Positions 36,078 through 44,787 of a stretch of 64,000 bases of DNA are shown piece by piece. The position numbers were made by a program, and so were the translations under genes. Location of the stretch: the NCBI RefSeq assembly GCF_001742165.1, contig NZ_CP016443.1, positions 2,108,001-2,172,000 of the forward strand. Reading direction: 5' to 3'. This DNA is from Burkholderia stabilis. Lineage in GTDB: Bacteria; Pseudomonadota; Gammaproteobacteria; Burkholderiales; Burkholderiaceae. Below the pieces are notes generated by a model. The model was not told the origin of the DNA and made no database searches. It saw only the letters and a list, made by a program, of their open reading frames with translations. Position 1 is the first letter of the stretch; each line of letters begins with the position of its first letter.

Positions 36078-36349
36078 CTCCCGAAAAGTCTCACCTTGGT
36101 GCCCCGCAGGCACTCACCCATCCCTCCCGAAAAAGCTCACCTCAAGCTCCCGGAGACCCTCACCGGAGTCTCCCGAATGTCCTCACCGACACCTCCCGCA
36201 AGCCCTCACCAAAGCTTCCCGGAAAGGCTCACCAGCGTCTCCCGCAGGTACTCACCGGCTGCTCCCGGGAAGGCTCACCGAGCGCTCCCGTATCGACTCA
36301 CCAAGTCCCTCCCGAAAAAGCTCACTCGCGGCTCCTGAAAAACCTCACC
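36078..36349 (+). repeat. 12-unit, 23-bp array of CTCCCG-N6-CTCACC
   Basis: Units start at 36078, 36101, 36124, 36147, 36170, 36193, 36216, 36239, 36262, 36285, 36309 and 36332: period 23, with one 24. The 18-bp core is CTCCCG-N6-CTCACC with variable middle hexamers (for example AAAAAG, GAGACC, TATCGA). A 5-bp variable linker separates cores. The two half-elements are themselves related (CTCxCx), so a CTC-type half-site recurs every 11-12 bp on one face of the helix. Further single or double cores lie at 39261-39300, 39584-39601 and 62154-62171. It does not look coding: the frame across it consists of repeat-derived Ser/Pro/Lys residues. Confidence 0.9.
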
Positions 36350-36650
36350 TTTGCGACGATTCCGGATTTGCGCTGCTGAAATACGATTGCGAATGTGCGT
36401 CGGCACATCGCGTAAAACGGCCACACGGGGCAGATTTCGCGGCAGGCAGCACTCACTTCGAGGTACGACGGGAATGTCGATATCGACGTGACGAACTGGC
36501 TCGCCACGTTCGGTGGTGCGGTGTGCCATGCGTACAAGGGACGGGGTCGAGTGCTCTGTATTCCTGAATGCATACGCCATGCGACACGAAGGAATCGCGG
36601 AGGCTTCGCGACGGCATGCGAAGTCTCCGCGATTCGGCAGTTGGCCGACC
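36350..36650. other. 301-bp intergenic tail after the 23-bp array
   Basis: No ORF with acceptable codon use, dyad or repeat was seen. It is somewhat less GC-rich than its surroundings. Confidence 0.4.
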
Positions 36651-39008
36651 TTAGGGCTGCAACTTCATCCTGAAGCCGACGACGCCCGGCTCCTCCGTCG
36701 TCGACACCTCAAAACCGCACGACTTCGCAAGCGAGATCATCGCCGAGTTCTCGCGCAGCGCCTCGCCGATCATCCACGCGGTTCCGCGCGATCGCGCGTA
36801 GTCGATGATGCGGGACATCATCAGCCGGCCAAGCCCCTTGCCCTTCTGATCGGGCCGCACCGCGATGGCGAACTCCGCCGTCTCGTTGTCGGGATCGGCG
36901 ACCGCGCGCGCCACCGCGAGCGTGTGGTCCCGCCCGGACACATCGGTGAACGACACGATGAAGGCCATCTCGCGGTCGTAGTCGATCTGCGTCATGCGCG
37001 CCACCTGCGAATGATCGAAGCTACGGACCGCGCCGAAGAAGCGCATCCGCAGATCGTCCGGCGTCATCGCTCCGAGCAGTTCGTTGTGCGCTGCCTCGTC
37101 TTCCGGACGGATCGGACGAATCGTCACCGTCTCGCCGTGCCACTCGAGCGTCTGTTCGAGGTGGCGCGGATACGGCATGATCGCGAGCCGGCTGCGCCCC
37201 GTAGCCAGCGTGATGCGCGGCGCGATCACCCGCGCGCGATCGGACAGCACGCGCAACGTGACGGACAGCGCAACGACTTCGCGCACGTCGCAGACCACCT
37301 GCGACAGCGCCGTCAACGCGTCGAGCGTCGGCTCGACGGGCGTGCTACGTGCATACGGCGAGCGCTCCATCACCGCGCGGGCGAGCACGGTATTCAACGG
37401 CGGCAAGCCATAGACGACGAAGGGCGCCGATACGCCGTCCGCCGGCGGCACCGCATAGCGAAACACCGGACCGAAGTTCGAATCGTCGTACATCTCGACC
37501 GTGATATCGACGACTTTCGTACCGGCCGGCTCGTCGGCCCGTTCGCCGTGCAGGCCGAAATGGGACAGCCAGCGCAACGCCGCCTCGCCAGCCAGTTCAT
37601 GCTGACCGGCTTCGACCATCCGGCGCGCATCGGCCTGCGCGGATGCGACGCACTCGGCCGGCTGCGGCGGCGTGCCCTCCGGCGTCTGCATCAGCAGCTG
37701 CCGCCCGAGGTTGTAGTCGACGAGACGCGCATACGCGCGCGCGAGCCGCTGCGGCGTCGTGTGCACGGGAATGCCGTTCGCGTGCAGCGCATCGCGCGTC
37801 GCCGCATCGACCGCGCCGAAGAAACACGCAAGCATGCCGCGATGCGCGTGTTGCCGCGATTCGATCAGCGTGCGCGCCACCGAATCGGCCGGTGCGCTGT
37901 GGGACGTCGAATGGACGACGAACAGCGTGCCCGTTTGCGGGAACGGCGCGAGCGCCTTGATCGCCGCGGCAAAGTGTTCGGGGTGCGCATCGTCGCCCAG
38001 CGTCAGCGGATTGCCCGGCGCCGCGAGATGCGGCAGTGCAGCCGACACCGCCGACGTTGCGGCGGGCGACCAATCGGCCAACCCGACGCGCACCTCGGCG
38101 ACCGCATCGACCGCGAGTTTCGCGACACCCGCATCGCTCGTCACGAGCGTCGCCGCGCCACGCGCCGTCACGCGGCCGACGCCGAGCGTCTCGATTTCGT
38201 CGAGCAGATCGTCGAGCGCATCGACGCGCACCATCCCCGCGCGCTGGAACGCCGCCGTATAGAGCGCGTCGCCGGGATCGGCGCGCCCGGTACGCAACGC
38301 GAGCACCGGTTTGTTGCGCGCGGCCGCACGCGCGGCCGACATGAACTTGCGCGCCGCACGCACGGTATCGAGTTCGAGCAGGATCGCGCGCGTGCCGGGA
38401 TCGCTCGCCAGATAGTCGAGCACGTCGCCCGCATCGACGTCGGACTCGCTGCCGAGCGCGACGACGTGCGAAAAGCCGAGGCCTCGCGCATGCGCCCAGC
38501 CGAGCACCGCGTTCGTCAGCGCATTCGATTGCGATACCCACGCAACGCCGCCCGATCGCGCCGTATAGGCCGGCGCGCCGAAATGCGCGTGCCGTGCGGG
38601 CGACAGCACGCCGAGGCTGCCGGGCCCGACGATACGGAGCACGAACGGCTTCGCCGTCTTGAGCGTGCGATCGAGCGCGGCGCGATCGGCATCCGTGCGT
38701 GCCTCGCCGACGATCACCGCGACGCGCGTGCCGAGTTCGCCGAGCTTGCGAACGATGCCGGCCCATGTCGCGGGCGGCGTACAGATCACGGCAACCGACG
38801 GCGGTGCGGGCAGCCTGTCGACATCGGAAACGACCGTATGCCCGTCCAGCTCGCGGTATTTCGGGTTGACGGGCCACACGGGCCCCTCGAACGCACCGTC
38901 GAGCACGCGCGACCACACCATCGCGCCGATACTGCCCACGCGCGACGACGCGCCGACGACTGCAACGGACTTGGGCTGGAACAACGCATCGAGATGGCGG
39001 ACGGTCAC
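36651..39008 (-). CDS. Pat-like protein acetyltransferase (acyl-CoA-synthetase-like domain plus GNAT)
   Basis: 785 aa. The N-terminal CoA-binding Rossmann domain is LFQPKSVAVVGASSRVGSIG. A succinyl-CoA-ligase-like flavodoxin domain follows (about 150-440, ARSGGVAWVSQSNALTNAVL). An ATP-grasp-like remnant is at about 490-600 (VVDITVEMYDDSNFGPVFRY). A C-terminal GNAT domain is at about 620-785 (IRPIRPEDEAAHNELLGAMT, then VRPDQKGKGLGRLMMSRII). Pat/PatZ enzymes acetylate acetyl-CoA synthetase and other proteins and are usually about 880-900 aa. The shortfall lies in the ATP-grasp part, so ligase activity is unlikely. Start: GTG 39008 with GGGAG 5 nt upstream. Confidence 0.88.
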   Translation of the reverse strand: MTVRHLDALFQPKSVAVVGASSRVGSIGAMVWSRVLDGAFEGPVWPVNPKYRELDGHTVVSDVDRLPAPPSVAVICTPPATWAGIVRKLGELGTRVAVIVGEARTDADRAALDRTLKTAKPFVLRIVGPGSLGVLSPARHAHFGAPAYTARSGGVAWVSQSNALTNAVLGWAHARGLGFSHVVALGSESDVDAGDVLDYLASDPGTRAILLELDTVRAARKFMSAARAAARNKPVLALRTGRADPGDALYTAAFQRAGMVRVDALDDLLDEIETLGVGRVTARGAATLVTSDAGVAKLAVDAVAEVRVGLADWSPAATSAVSAALPHLAAPGNPLTLGDDAHPEHFAAAIKALAPFPQTGTLFVVHSTSHSAPADSVARTLIESRQHAHRGMLACFFGAVDAATRDALHANGIPVHTTPQRLARAYARLVDYNLGRQLLMQTPEGTPPQPAECVASAQADARRMVEAGQHELAGEAALRWLSHFGLHGERADEPAGTKVVDITVEMYDDSNFGPVFRYAVPPADGVSAPFVVYGLPPLNTVLARAVMERSPYARSTPVEPTLDALTALSQVVCDVREVVALSVTLRVLSDRARVIAPRITLATGRSRLAIMPYPRHLEQTLEWHGETVTIRPIRPEDEAAHNELLGAMTPDDLRMRFFGAVRSFDHSQVARMTQIDYDREMAFIVSFTDVSGRDHTLAVARAVADPDNETAEFAIAVRPDQKGKGLGRLMMSRIIDYARSRGTAWMIGEALRENSAMISLAKSCGFEVSTTEEPGVVGFRMKLQP

Positions 39009-39260
39009 AGCGGCTCCCTGCGGTAACGAAAGACGACCCGATCGGCATCCGGCCGCGCAGGCCGTGCGCCGATCGACGCGAACCCCAAGCATAGGCGAAG
39101 CACATGCGGCTGCCTATATGCCGAACGGCCGACTATCCGACGAACGTCAACGCTCGCACCATGAATCTGCAACACGGGCGCGGCCCGACATCGCCGCACG
39201 CCGGCCGCGCGTATTCGCGCAACGCAAGCAACGCGCCGCGACGCCGCAGGAATTTTCAAA

Positions 39261-39300
39261 GGTGAGGATTTACGGGAGCCATGGTGAGTATTTTCGGGAA
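39261..39300 (-). repeat. Two-unit dispersed copy of the CTCCCG-N6-CTCACC element
   Basis: On the − strand: TTCCCG-AAAATA-CTCACC (39300-39283) then CTCCCG-TAAATC-CTCACC (39278-39261), 22 bp apart. Period and sequence match the large array at 36078-36349. Confidence 0.85.
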
Positions 39301-39583
39301 TTGCACGATGCAACGCGCGAACACGCGAAAGGTGAAGAAAATCTGCACCACGCGTGCACCGCGAAAATTGCGAATGGCCATGCGCATGCACTGCGTCATT
39401 GCGTGGCTGTTTACCGGAATTCACCGCGATATACGGCCGAATCGCGGCAAATTCGCAAAACATGATCCGTCAATTGCGCGGCATTGCACTTCGATTCATC
39501 GGCGGGAATCACGCGACGACTGCGCAAAAACAAAACGGTGCGACGGCCGCATGGCCGTTCGCACCGTCAGTCAGCGCACGAAA

Positions 39584-39601
39584 GGTGAGGATTTTCGGGA
39601 G
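39584..39601 (-). repeat. Single CTCCCG-N6-CTCACC element abutting the H-NS-like stop codon
   Basis: On the − strand the sequence is TGA then CTCCCGAAAATCCTCACC, so the core starts at the base after the stop. Orientation is the same (sense) as for the DITPDEL and 68-aa genes. Confidence 0.85.
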
Positions 39602-39898
39602 TCAGTCCTTGATCAGGAAACGTGCGCGATTCTTGCCGAGCCATGTCGGCGAGCGCCCGCGGCCCGTCCAGGTTTCGCCCGTCTTCGGATTCCGGTATTT
39701 CGGCGGCAACACACGCTTCGGCTTCGCGGCGGCGGCAGTTCCCGCAGGACGAAAACCGAGTTCTTCCGGCGTAATGTCGTATTCCTCGATTTTGGCGCGG
39801 ATATCGGCAATCGCGTCGGCAATCGCCTTTTCGCGTTCCTTGTCGATCTTTTGCTGAAGCCGTTCGAGCTGTGCGCTCAGTTGCCTGTAGGTCGCCAT
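39602..39898 (-). CDS. H-NS histone-family nucleoid protein
   Basis: A 98-aa DNA-binding protein. The N-terminal coiled-coil oligomerisation part is residues 1-45 (QLSAQLERLQQKIDKEREKA). The linker carries IEEYDITPEELGF. The C-terminal H-NS domain has PPKYRNPKTGETWTGRGRSP then TWL, including the 'TWTGRGRxPxWL' AT-hook-like loop that enters the minor groove. Such short H-NS paralogues silence AT-rich or acquired genes. A CTCCCG-N6-CTCACC element starts directly after its stop codon. Confidence 0.93.
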   Translation of the reverse strand: MATYRQLSAQLERLQQKIDKEREKAIADAIADIRAKIEEYDITPEELGFRPAGTAAAAKPKRVLPPKYRNPKTGETWTGRGRSPTWLGKNRARFLIKD

Positions 39899-40001
39899 AT
39901 GGATGGGACTCCGTGAGTGTTATTCGTGAAAAATAGATGACTCCAAGCAAACAGAAAAGCACTTCGCCCGATCGTGGTCTCCTCAGCCGGTCATTTCGGG
40001 A

Positions 40002-40271
40002 TCAATACCCGCTTTTCTTCTTGCATGCGAAGAGAAGATTTCGCACGGCGTCATCAGTCGATTGCTGGATCACTTCGAAATCCCCGCTGCAGATCGCCCG
40101 GGCATTGTCCGTGCAATTGCTCCAGTCGCTGCCGGTGCATTGCACCTGCGTAGTCGGACGCCCATCCGAAGTGAACAGCGGCGCGCCGCCGCACCCGCCG
40201 AGCCCCGCAACCAGAGCCAACAATCCGGCCACCCGAGGCCACCGACAGACCGACGCAAGCATGTGTTTCAT
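40002..40271 (-). CDS. Small Cys-containing lipoprotein, unknown function (89 aa)
   Basis: Not recognised. A lipoprotein signal with hydrophobic residues 14-24 (VAGLLALVAGLGGC) and lipobox LGGC gives a mature protein starting at Cys27. It has four further Cys residues (about 45, 53, 61 and 83), enough for two disulfides in the periplasm. GGGAA lies 7 nt before the ATG. It follows the BON-like gene on the same strand with a gap of about 60 bp, so the two may form an operon. Confidence 0.7.
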   Translation of the reverse strand: MKHMLASVCRWPRVAGLLALVAGLGGCGGAPLFTSDGRPTTQVQCTGSDWSNCTDNARAICSGDFEVIQQSTDDAVRNLLFACKKKSGY

Positions 40272-40332
40272 TGTTGTTCCCGTCAACCCTTTTTTGAATG
40301 TCGGGAGTATGCCATGCACAGCCCGCCTTTCG

Positions 40333-40860
40333 TCAGTCCGGCGTCCGGTCGGGTTGCCCGCGCGCCTTGTACGGCAAGCGCCTGCGCGGATCGTCGGTGA
40401 TGCGAACGAAAACCCGCTCGACGTCGGGAAGCGCCTCGAGTTCGTGCTGCAGCGCCTGCCGATCGAAGGCCGAATCCGCGCATCCTTCGACGTAAATGAA
40501 ACGCCGCTGCACGGTGATCCACAGGCTCGTGCCGTGCAGGCGATCGGAGCCCGCGAAGTGCGCCTTCGCGGCGTCGGCGATCGGTGCGTCATACATGTAC
40601 GAGTTCGGCTTCGTGCAGCGATGGGCAAGCCAGCACGTCGTGCCGCGTTCCGCGCGGTAATGCGCGTCGTCCTCCATCTCGGCATGGGTCATCCACGGGC
40701 CGAGCGGCAACGGGCATTCGGCGACGTCCTGCGACAACGCGATGAACGGATCGTTGTACCAGTTGCGCCGCGCCGCCGGCGCGTCGGTGTCGCCGGACTG
40801 CGCGAGCGCGGCGCTCGCCAGCAACATGGTCAGCCACCCCGCGACGCCGATCCGCTTCAT
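40333..40860 (-). CDS. Exported BON-like protein (175 aa)
   Basis: A signal peptide (residues 1-20, cleavage near ASAALAQ) is followed by a conserved Cys-containing region (DVAECPLPLGPWMTHAEMED, CWLAHRCTKPNSYMYDAPIA). The C-terminal 80 residues resemble a BON domain: SLWITVQRRFIYVEGCADSA then FDRQALQHELEALPDVERVF. BON domains bind phospholipid surfaces in the periplasm. The family call is moderate because the first half is not recognised. Confidence 0.65.
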   Translation of the reverse strand: MKRIGVAGWLTMLLASAALAQSGDTDAPAARRNWYNDPFIALSQDVAECPLPLGPWMTHAEMEDDAHYRAERGTTCWLAHRCTKPNSYMYDAPIADAAKAHFAGSDRLHGTSLWITVQRRFIYVEGCADSAFDRQALQHELEALPDVERVFVRITDDPRRRLPYKARGQPDRTPD

Positions 40861-40914
40861 CGTGATCTCCTGTTCGATGCTTCACGCCCGACCGCTTCAA
40901 TACAGCCGGTCGAC

Positions 40915-42393
<1,479 letters not shown>

Positions 42394-42402
42394 CGTGTCT
42401 TC

Positions 42403-42544
42403 GTCTCCGGGTATTGTCTGCCGGATGTCTCCGGAACGAGACGGATTATCTCACCCCGGAGACATGCCGCAACGCGTTGTCCGGGAAAGCCCTGCCCGAT
42501 TTCACGGGCTGGCCGGACGGCCATTTCGTCTCCGGATGGAGACG
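42403..42544 (+). promoter_or_regulatory. Enhancer region with four GTCTCCGG boxes
   Basis: GTCTCCGG at 42403-42410, 42427-42434 and 42528-42535, and its inverse CCGGAGAC at 42456-42463. The last site extends to a perfect 7-4-7 dyad CGTCTCC-GGAT-GGAGACG (42527-42544). All lie 85-225 bp upstream of the sigma-54 promoter at 42628, as expected for activator sites. The first box overlaps the leader of the activator gene. Confidence 0.75.
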
Positions 42545-42627
42545 TTTTATGTAGAATCGTCAGACATAGGCCGGCGCGGGCCCGCCGGCCTCCGGCGGAC
42601 CCATGTCCGGCGGCGCAATCCGGCCGA

Positions 42628-42643
42628 TGGCACGAAACCTGCA
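42628..42643 (+). promoter_or_regulatory. Sigma-54 promoter of the GntP-type permease
   Basis: TGGCACGAAACCTGCA against TGGCACG-N4-TTGC[AT]: the -24 block is perfect and there is one mismatch at -12. It is 67 bp upstream of the permease start. Confidence 0.88.
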
Positions 42644-42709
42644 CGAACCTGAGCTGGTCCGCGGCGCGCCGCGCGATCCAACAACAACCAAAGCCATTAG
42701 GAGACTCCC

Positions 42710-44113
42710 TTGTCTTTCGTGATCGTCCTCGCCGCGCTGGCGTTCCTGATGTTCGCCGCGTATCGCGGCTACAGCGTGATCCTGTTCGCGCCGATCGCCG
42801 CACTCGGCGCGGTGCTCCTGACCGAACCCGCCGCCGTCGCACCGGTTTTCTCCGGCATCTTCATGGAGAAGATGGTCGGCTTCGTCAAACTGTATTTCCC
42901 GGTATTCATGCTCGGCGCGGTGTTCGGCAAGGTGATCGAGCTGTCCGGGTTCTCCGAGTCGATCGTCCATGCGGCCATCCGCTACATCGGCCGCTCGCGC
43001 GCGAATGCGGTGATCGTCGCGGTGTGCGCACTGCTCACCTATGGCGGCGTGTCGCTGTTCGTCGTGGTGTTCGCGGTCTATCCGTTCGCGGCCGAACTCT
43101 ATCGCCAGAGCAACATTCCGAAACGGCTGATGCCCGGCGCGATCGCACTCGGCGCGTTCTCGTTCACGATGGATTCGCTGCCCGGCACGCCGCAGATCCA
43201 GAACATCATCCCGACCACGTTCTTCAAGACGACCGCATGGGCCGCGCCCGCGCTCGGCACGATCGGCTCGCTGTTCATCATCGTCGTCGGCCTCACGTAT
43301 CTCGAATGGCGCCGCCGCTCGGCGATGGCGAAGGGCGAAGGCTACGGCACGTCGCTCGTCAACGAACCGGTGCGCGTCGAGGCGACGTCGCTGCCGCATC
43401 CCGCGCTGGCGATCCTGCCGCTGATCCTCGTCGGCGTGTCGAACTTCATGTTCACGAAGCTGATCCCGCAGTGGTACGGCGCGGCGTCGTACACGGTCGC
43501 GCCGGAAGTGCTGCCCGGCGTGCATGCGCCGGTCACGACGTCGATCAAGACCGTCGTCGCGATCTGGTCGGTCGAGGCCGCGCTGCTGCTCGGTATCGTG
43601 CTGGTCATCCTGACCGCATTCAAGCGCGTCAGCAGCCGCTTCGCGGACGGATCGAAGGCCGCCGTCGCCGGCGCGCTGCTCGCCGCGATGAACACCGCGT
43701 CGGAATACGGCTTCGGCGGCGTAATCGCCGCGCTGCCGGGCTTCCTCGTCGTCAGCGATGCGCTGAAGAGCATCCCGAACCCGCTCGTCAACGCGGCCGT
43801 GTCGGTCAGCTCGCTGGCCGGCATCACGGGCTCGGCATCGGGCGGCATGAGCATCGCGCTCGCCGCGATGTCGGACCTGTTCATCAAGGGCGCGCAGGCA
43901 GCCAACATTCCGATGGACGTGCTGCACCGGGTCGTCGCCATGGCGAGCGGCGGCATGGACACGCTGCCGCACAACGGCGCGGTCATCACGCTGCTTGCAG
44001 TCACCGGCCTCACGCACCGCGAGTCGTATCGCGACATCTTCGCGGTCACCGTCATCAAGACGCTCGCGGTGTTCTTCGTGATCGCCGTGTACTACACGAC
44101 GGGGCTCGTGTAA
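42710..44113 (+). CDS. GntP-family permease (organic or hydroxy acid importer)
   Basis: 467 aa with about 12 hydrophobic segments. The family-typical features are the N-terminal LAFLMFAAYRGYSVILFAPI, FGKVIELSGFSESIVHAAIR, ALLTYGGVSLFVVVFAVYPF, and GITGSASGGMSIALAAMSDL with the C-terminal MASGGMDTLPHNGAVITLLA (Gly-rich 'HNGAV'). This subgroup is often linked to D-beta-hydroxybutyrate or related short-chain acids rather than gluconate. The substrate here is inferred, not shown. Regulated by the divergent sigma-54 activator. A GC hairpin follows. Confidence 0.88.
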   Translation: MSFVIVLAALAFLMFAAYRGYSVILFAPIAALGAVLLTEPAAVAPVFSGIFMEKMVGFVKLYFPVFMLGAVFGKVIELSGFSESIVHAAIRYIGRSRANAVIVAVCALLTYGGVSLFVVVFAVYPFAAELYRQSNIPKRLMPGAIALGAFSFTMDSLPGTPQIQNIIPTTFFKTTAWAAPALGTIGSLFIIVVGLTYLEWRRRSAMAKGEGYGTSLVNEPVRVEATSLPHPALAILPLILVGVSNFMFTKLIPQWYGAASYTVAPEVLPGVHAPVTTSIKTVVAIWSVEAALLLGIVLVILTAFKRVSSRFADGSKAAVAGALLAAMNTASEYGFGGVIAALPGFLVVSDALKSIPNPLVNAAVSVSSLAGITGSASGGMSIALAAMSDLFIKGAQAANIPMDVLHRVVAMASGGMDTLPHNGAVITLLAVTGLTHRESYRDIFAVTVIKTLAVFFVIAVYYTTGLV

Positions 44114-44125
44114 GCGTCTGCGAAA

Positions 44126-44146
44126 GGCGGCGTTCCTTACGCCGCC
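44126..44146 (+). terminator. Hairpin after the GntP-type permease
   Basis: GGCGGCG-TTCCTTA-CGCCGCC, a perfect 7-bp stem 12 bp past the stop. No T-tract follows. Confidence 0.55.
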
Positions 44147-44199
44147 CGGCCTGCCGCCTCACCACGGCAAGCCGCGTCAAACCTGGCCCGCCGTTCACG

Positions 44200-44251
44200 A
44201 TCGGACCGCATGCGAACCGGAATGGATTCCGGAACTCGCATCCGGTCCGAT
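44200..44251. repeat. 52-bp compound inverted repeat
   Basis: Outer arms of 16 bp (44200-44215 and 44236-44251; 15 of 16 paired, ATCGGACCG/CGGTCCGAT ends) enclose a perfect inner 7-2-7 stem CCGGAAT-GG-ATTCCGG (44217-44232). It lies between the permease and the DUF4148 gene. It would form one long hairpin in either transcript and resembles a REP-like element. Confidence 0.8.
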
Positions 44252-44496
44252 TTCAATTGACCGCTCGCCGACTCGCTCGAAGCCACGCTGCCGCGCGCTG
44301 CTGGCGTGGCGTCCGGGCCGCCAGGCCGCTCCGGCATCGCCTGCCGCCACCTGCCCATTGTTGTCCGAAGCAAAACACTGCGTTGGTCGCGATCGCATTT
44401 TTCGCGCACGCGCCCCGGCCTACACTGGTTCCACCGTCGCCCGGCGCTTCGACGAACGAAACGCCGCGATTCACCGGAATCCTGGAGGTCCCGATC

Positions 44497-44748
44497 ATGA
44501 AGCGCCTGATCCATGCCGTTGCCATTGCCCTGGCCGTCTCGGCCCCGCTCGCCGCACAAGCGCAGTCGAACCAGCCGCTGACCCGCGCGCAGGTCCGCGC
44601 CGAAGTCAAGGCGCTCAAGCAGGCCGGCTTCCAGTCGAGCGACTGGTTCTATCCGGCCAGCATCGTTTCCGCCGAAGCGAAGATTGCCCGTCAGCAAAAC
44701 GCCGGATACGGCGGCGATCATGGCGGGTCGTCGGAATCGGGCCGGTAA
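44497..44748 (+). CDS. DUF4148 periplasmic protein (83 aa)
   Basis: A signal peptide (residues 1-22, cleavage after AAQAQ) precedes the DUF4148 core LTRAQVRAEVKALKQAGFQS then WFYPASIVSAEAKIARQ. The family is common in multiple copies in Burkholderia and its function is unknown. GGAGG lies 8 nt before the ATG. The 383 bp before it hold the permease hairpin and a 52-bp inverted repeat. Confidence 0.9.
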   Translation: MKRLIHAVAIALAVSAPLAAQAQSNQPLTRAQVRAEVKALKQAGFQSSDWFYPASIVSAEAKIARQQNAGYGGDHGGSSESGR

Positions 44749-44787
44749 TCGATCGTCCGGCCCGTCCGACGATGCGTCCCTGTGTCG

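Larger units (their letters stand above)
39009..39601. other. 593-bp gap between the H-NS-like gene and the Pat-like gene
   Basis: It contains one CTCCCG-N6-CTCACC core directly after the H-NS-like stop (39584-39601) and a pair at 39261-39300. The middle (39300-39540) is AT-rich for this genome, and the short frames crossing it are not convincing as genes. Confidence 0.5.

Noticed and set aside
36075..36338. 87-aa ORF across the 23-bp array
   Set aside because: The peptide is only the repeat read in one frame (Ser/Pro/Lys-rich). The period is not a multiple of three, and there is no ribosome-binding site.
36078..36349. CRISPR array
   Set aside because: The period is 23 bp, with conserved 6-bp half-sites and only 5-6 bp between them. 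There are no long repeats, no unique 30-bp spacers and no cas genes.
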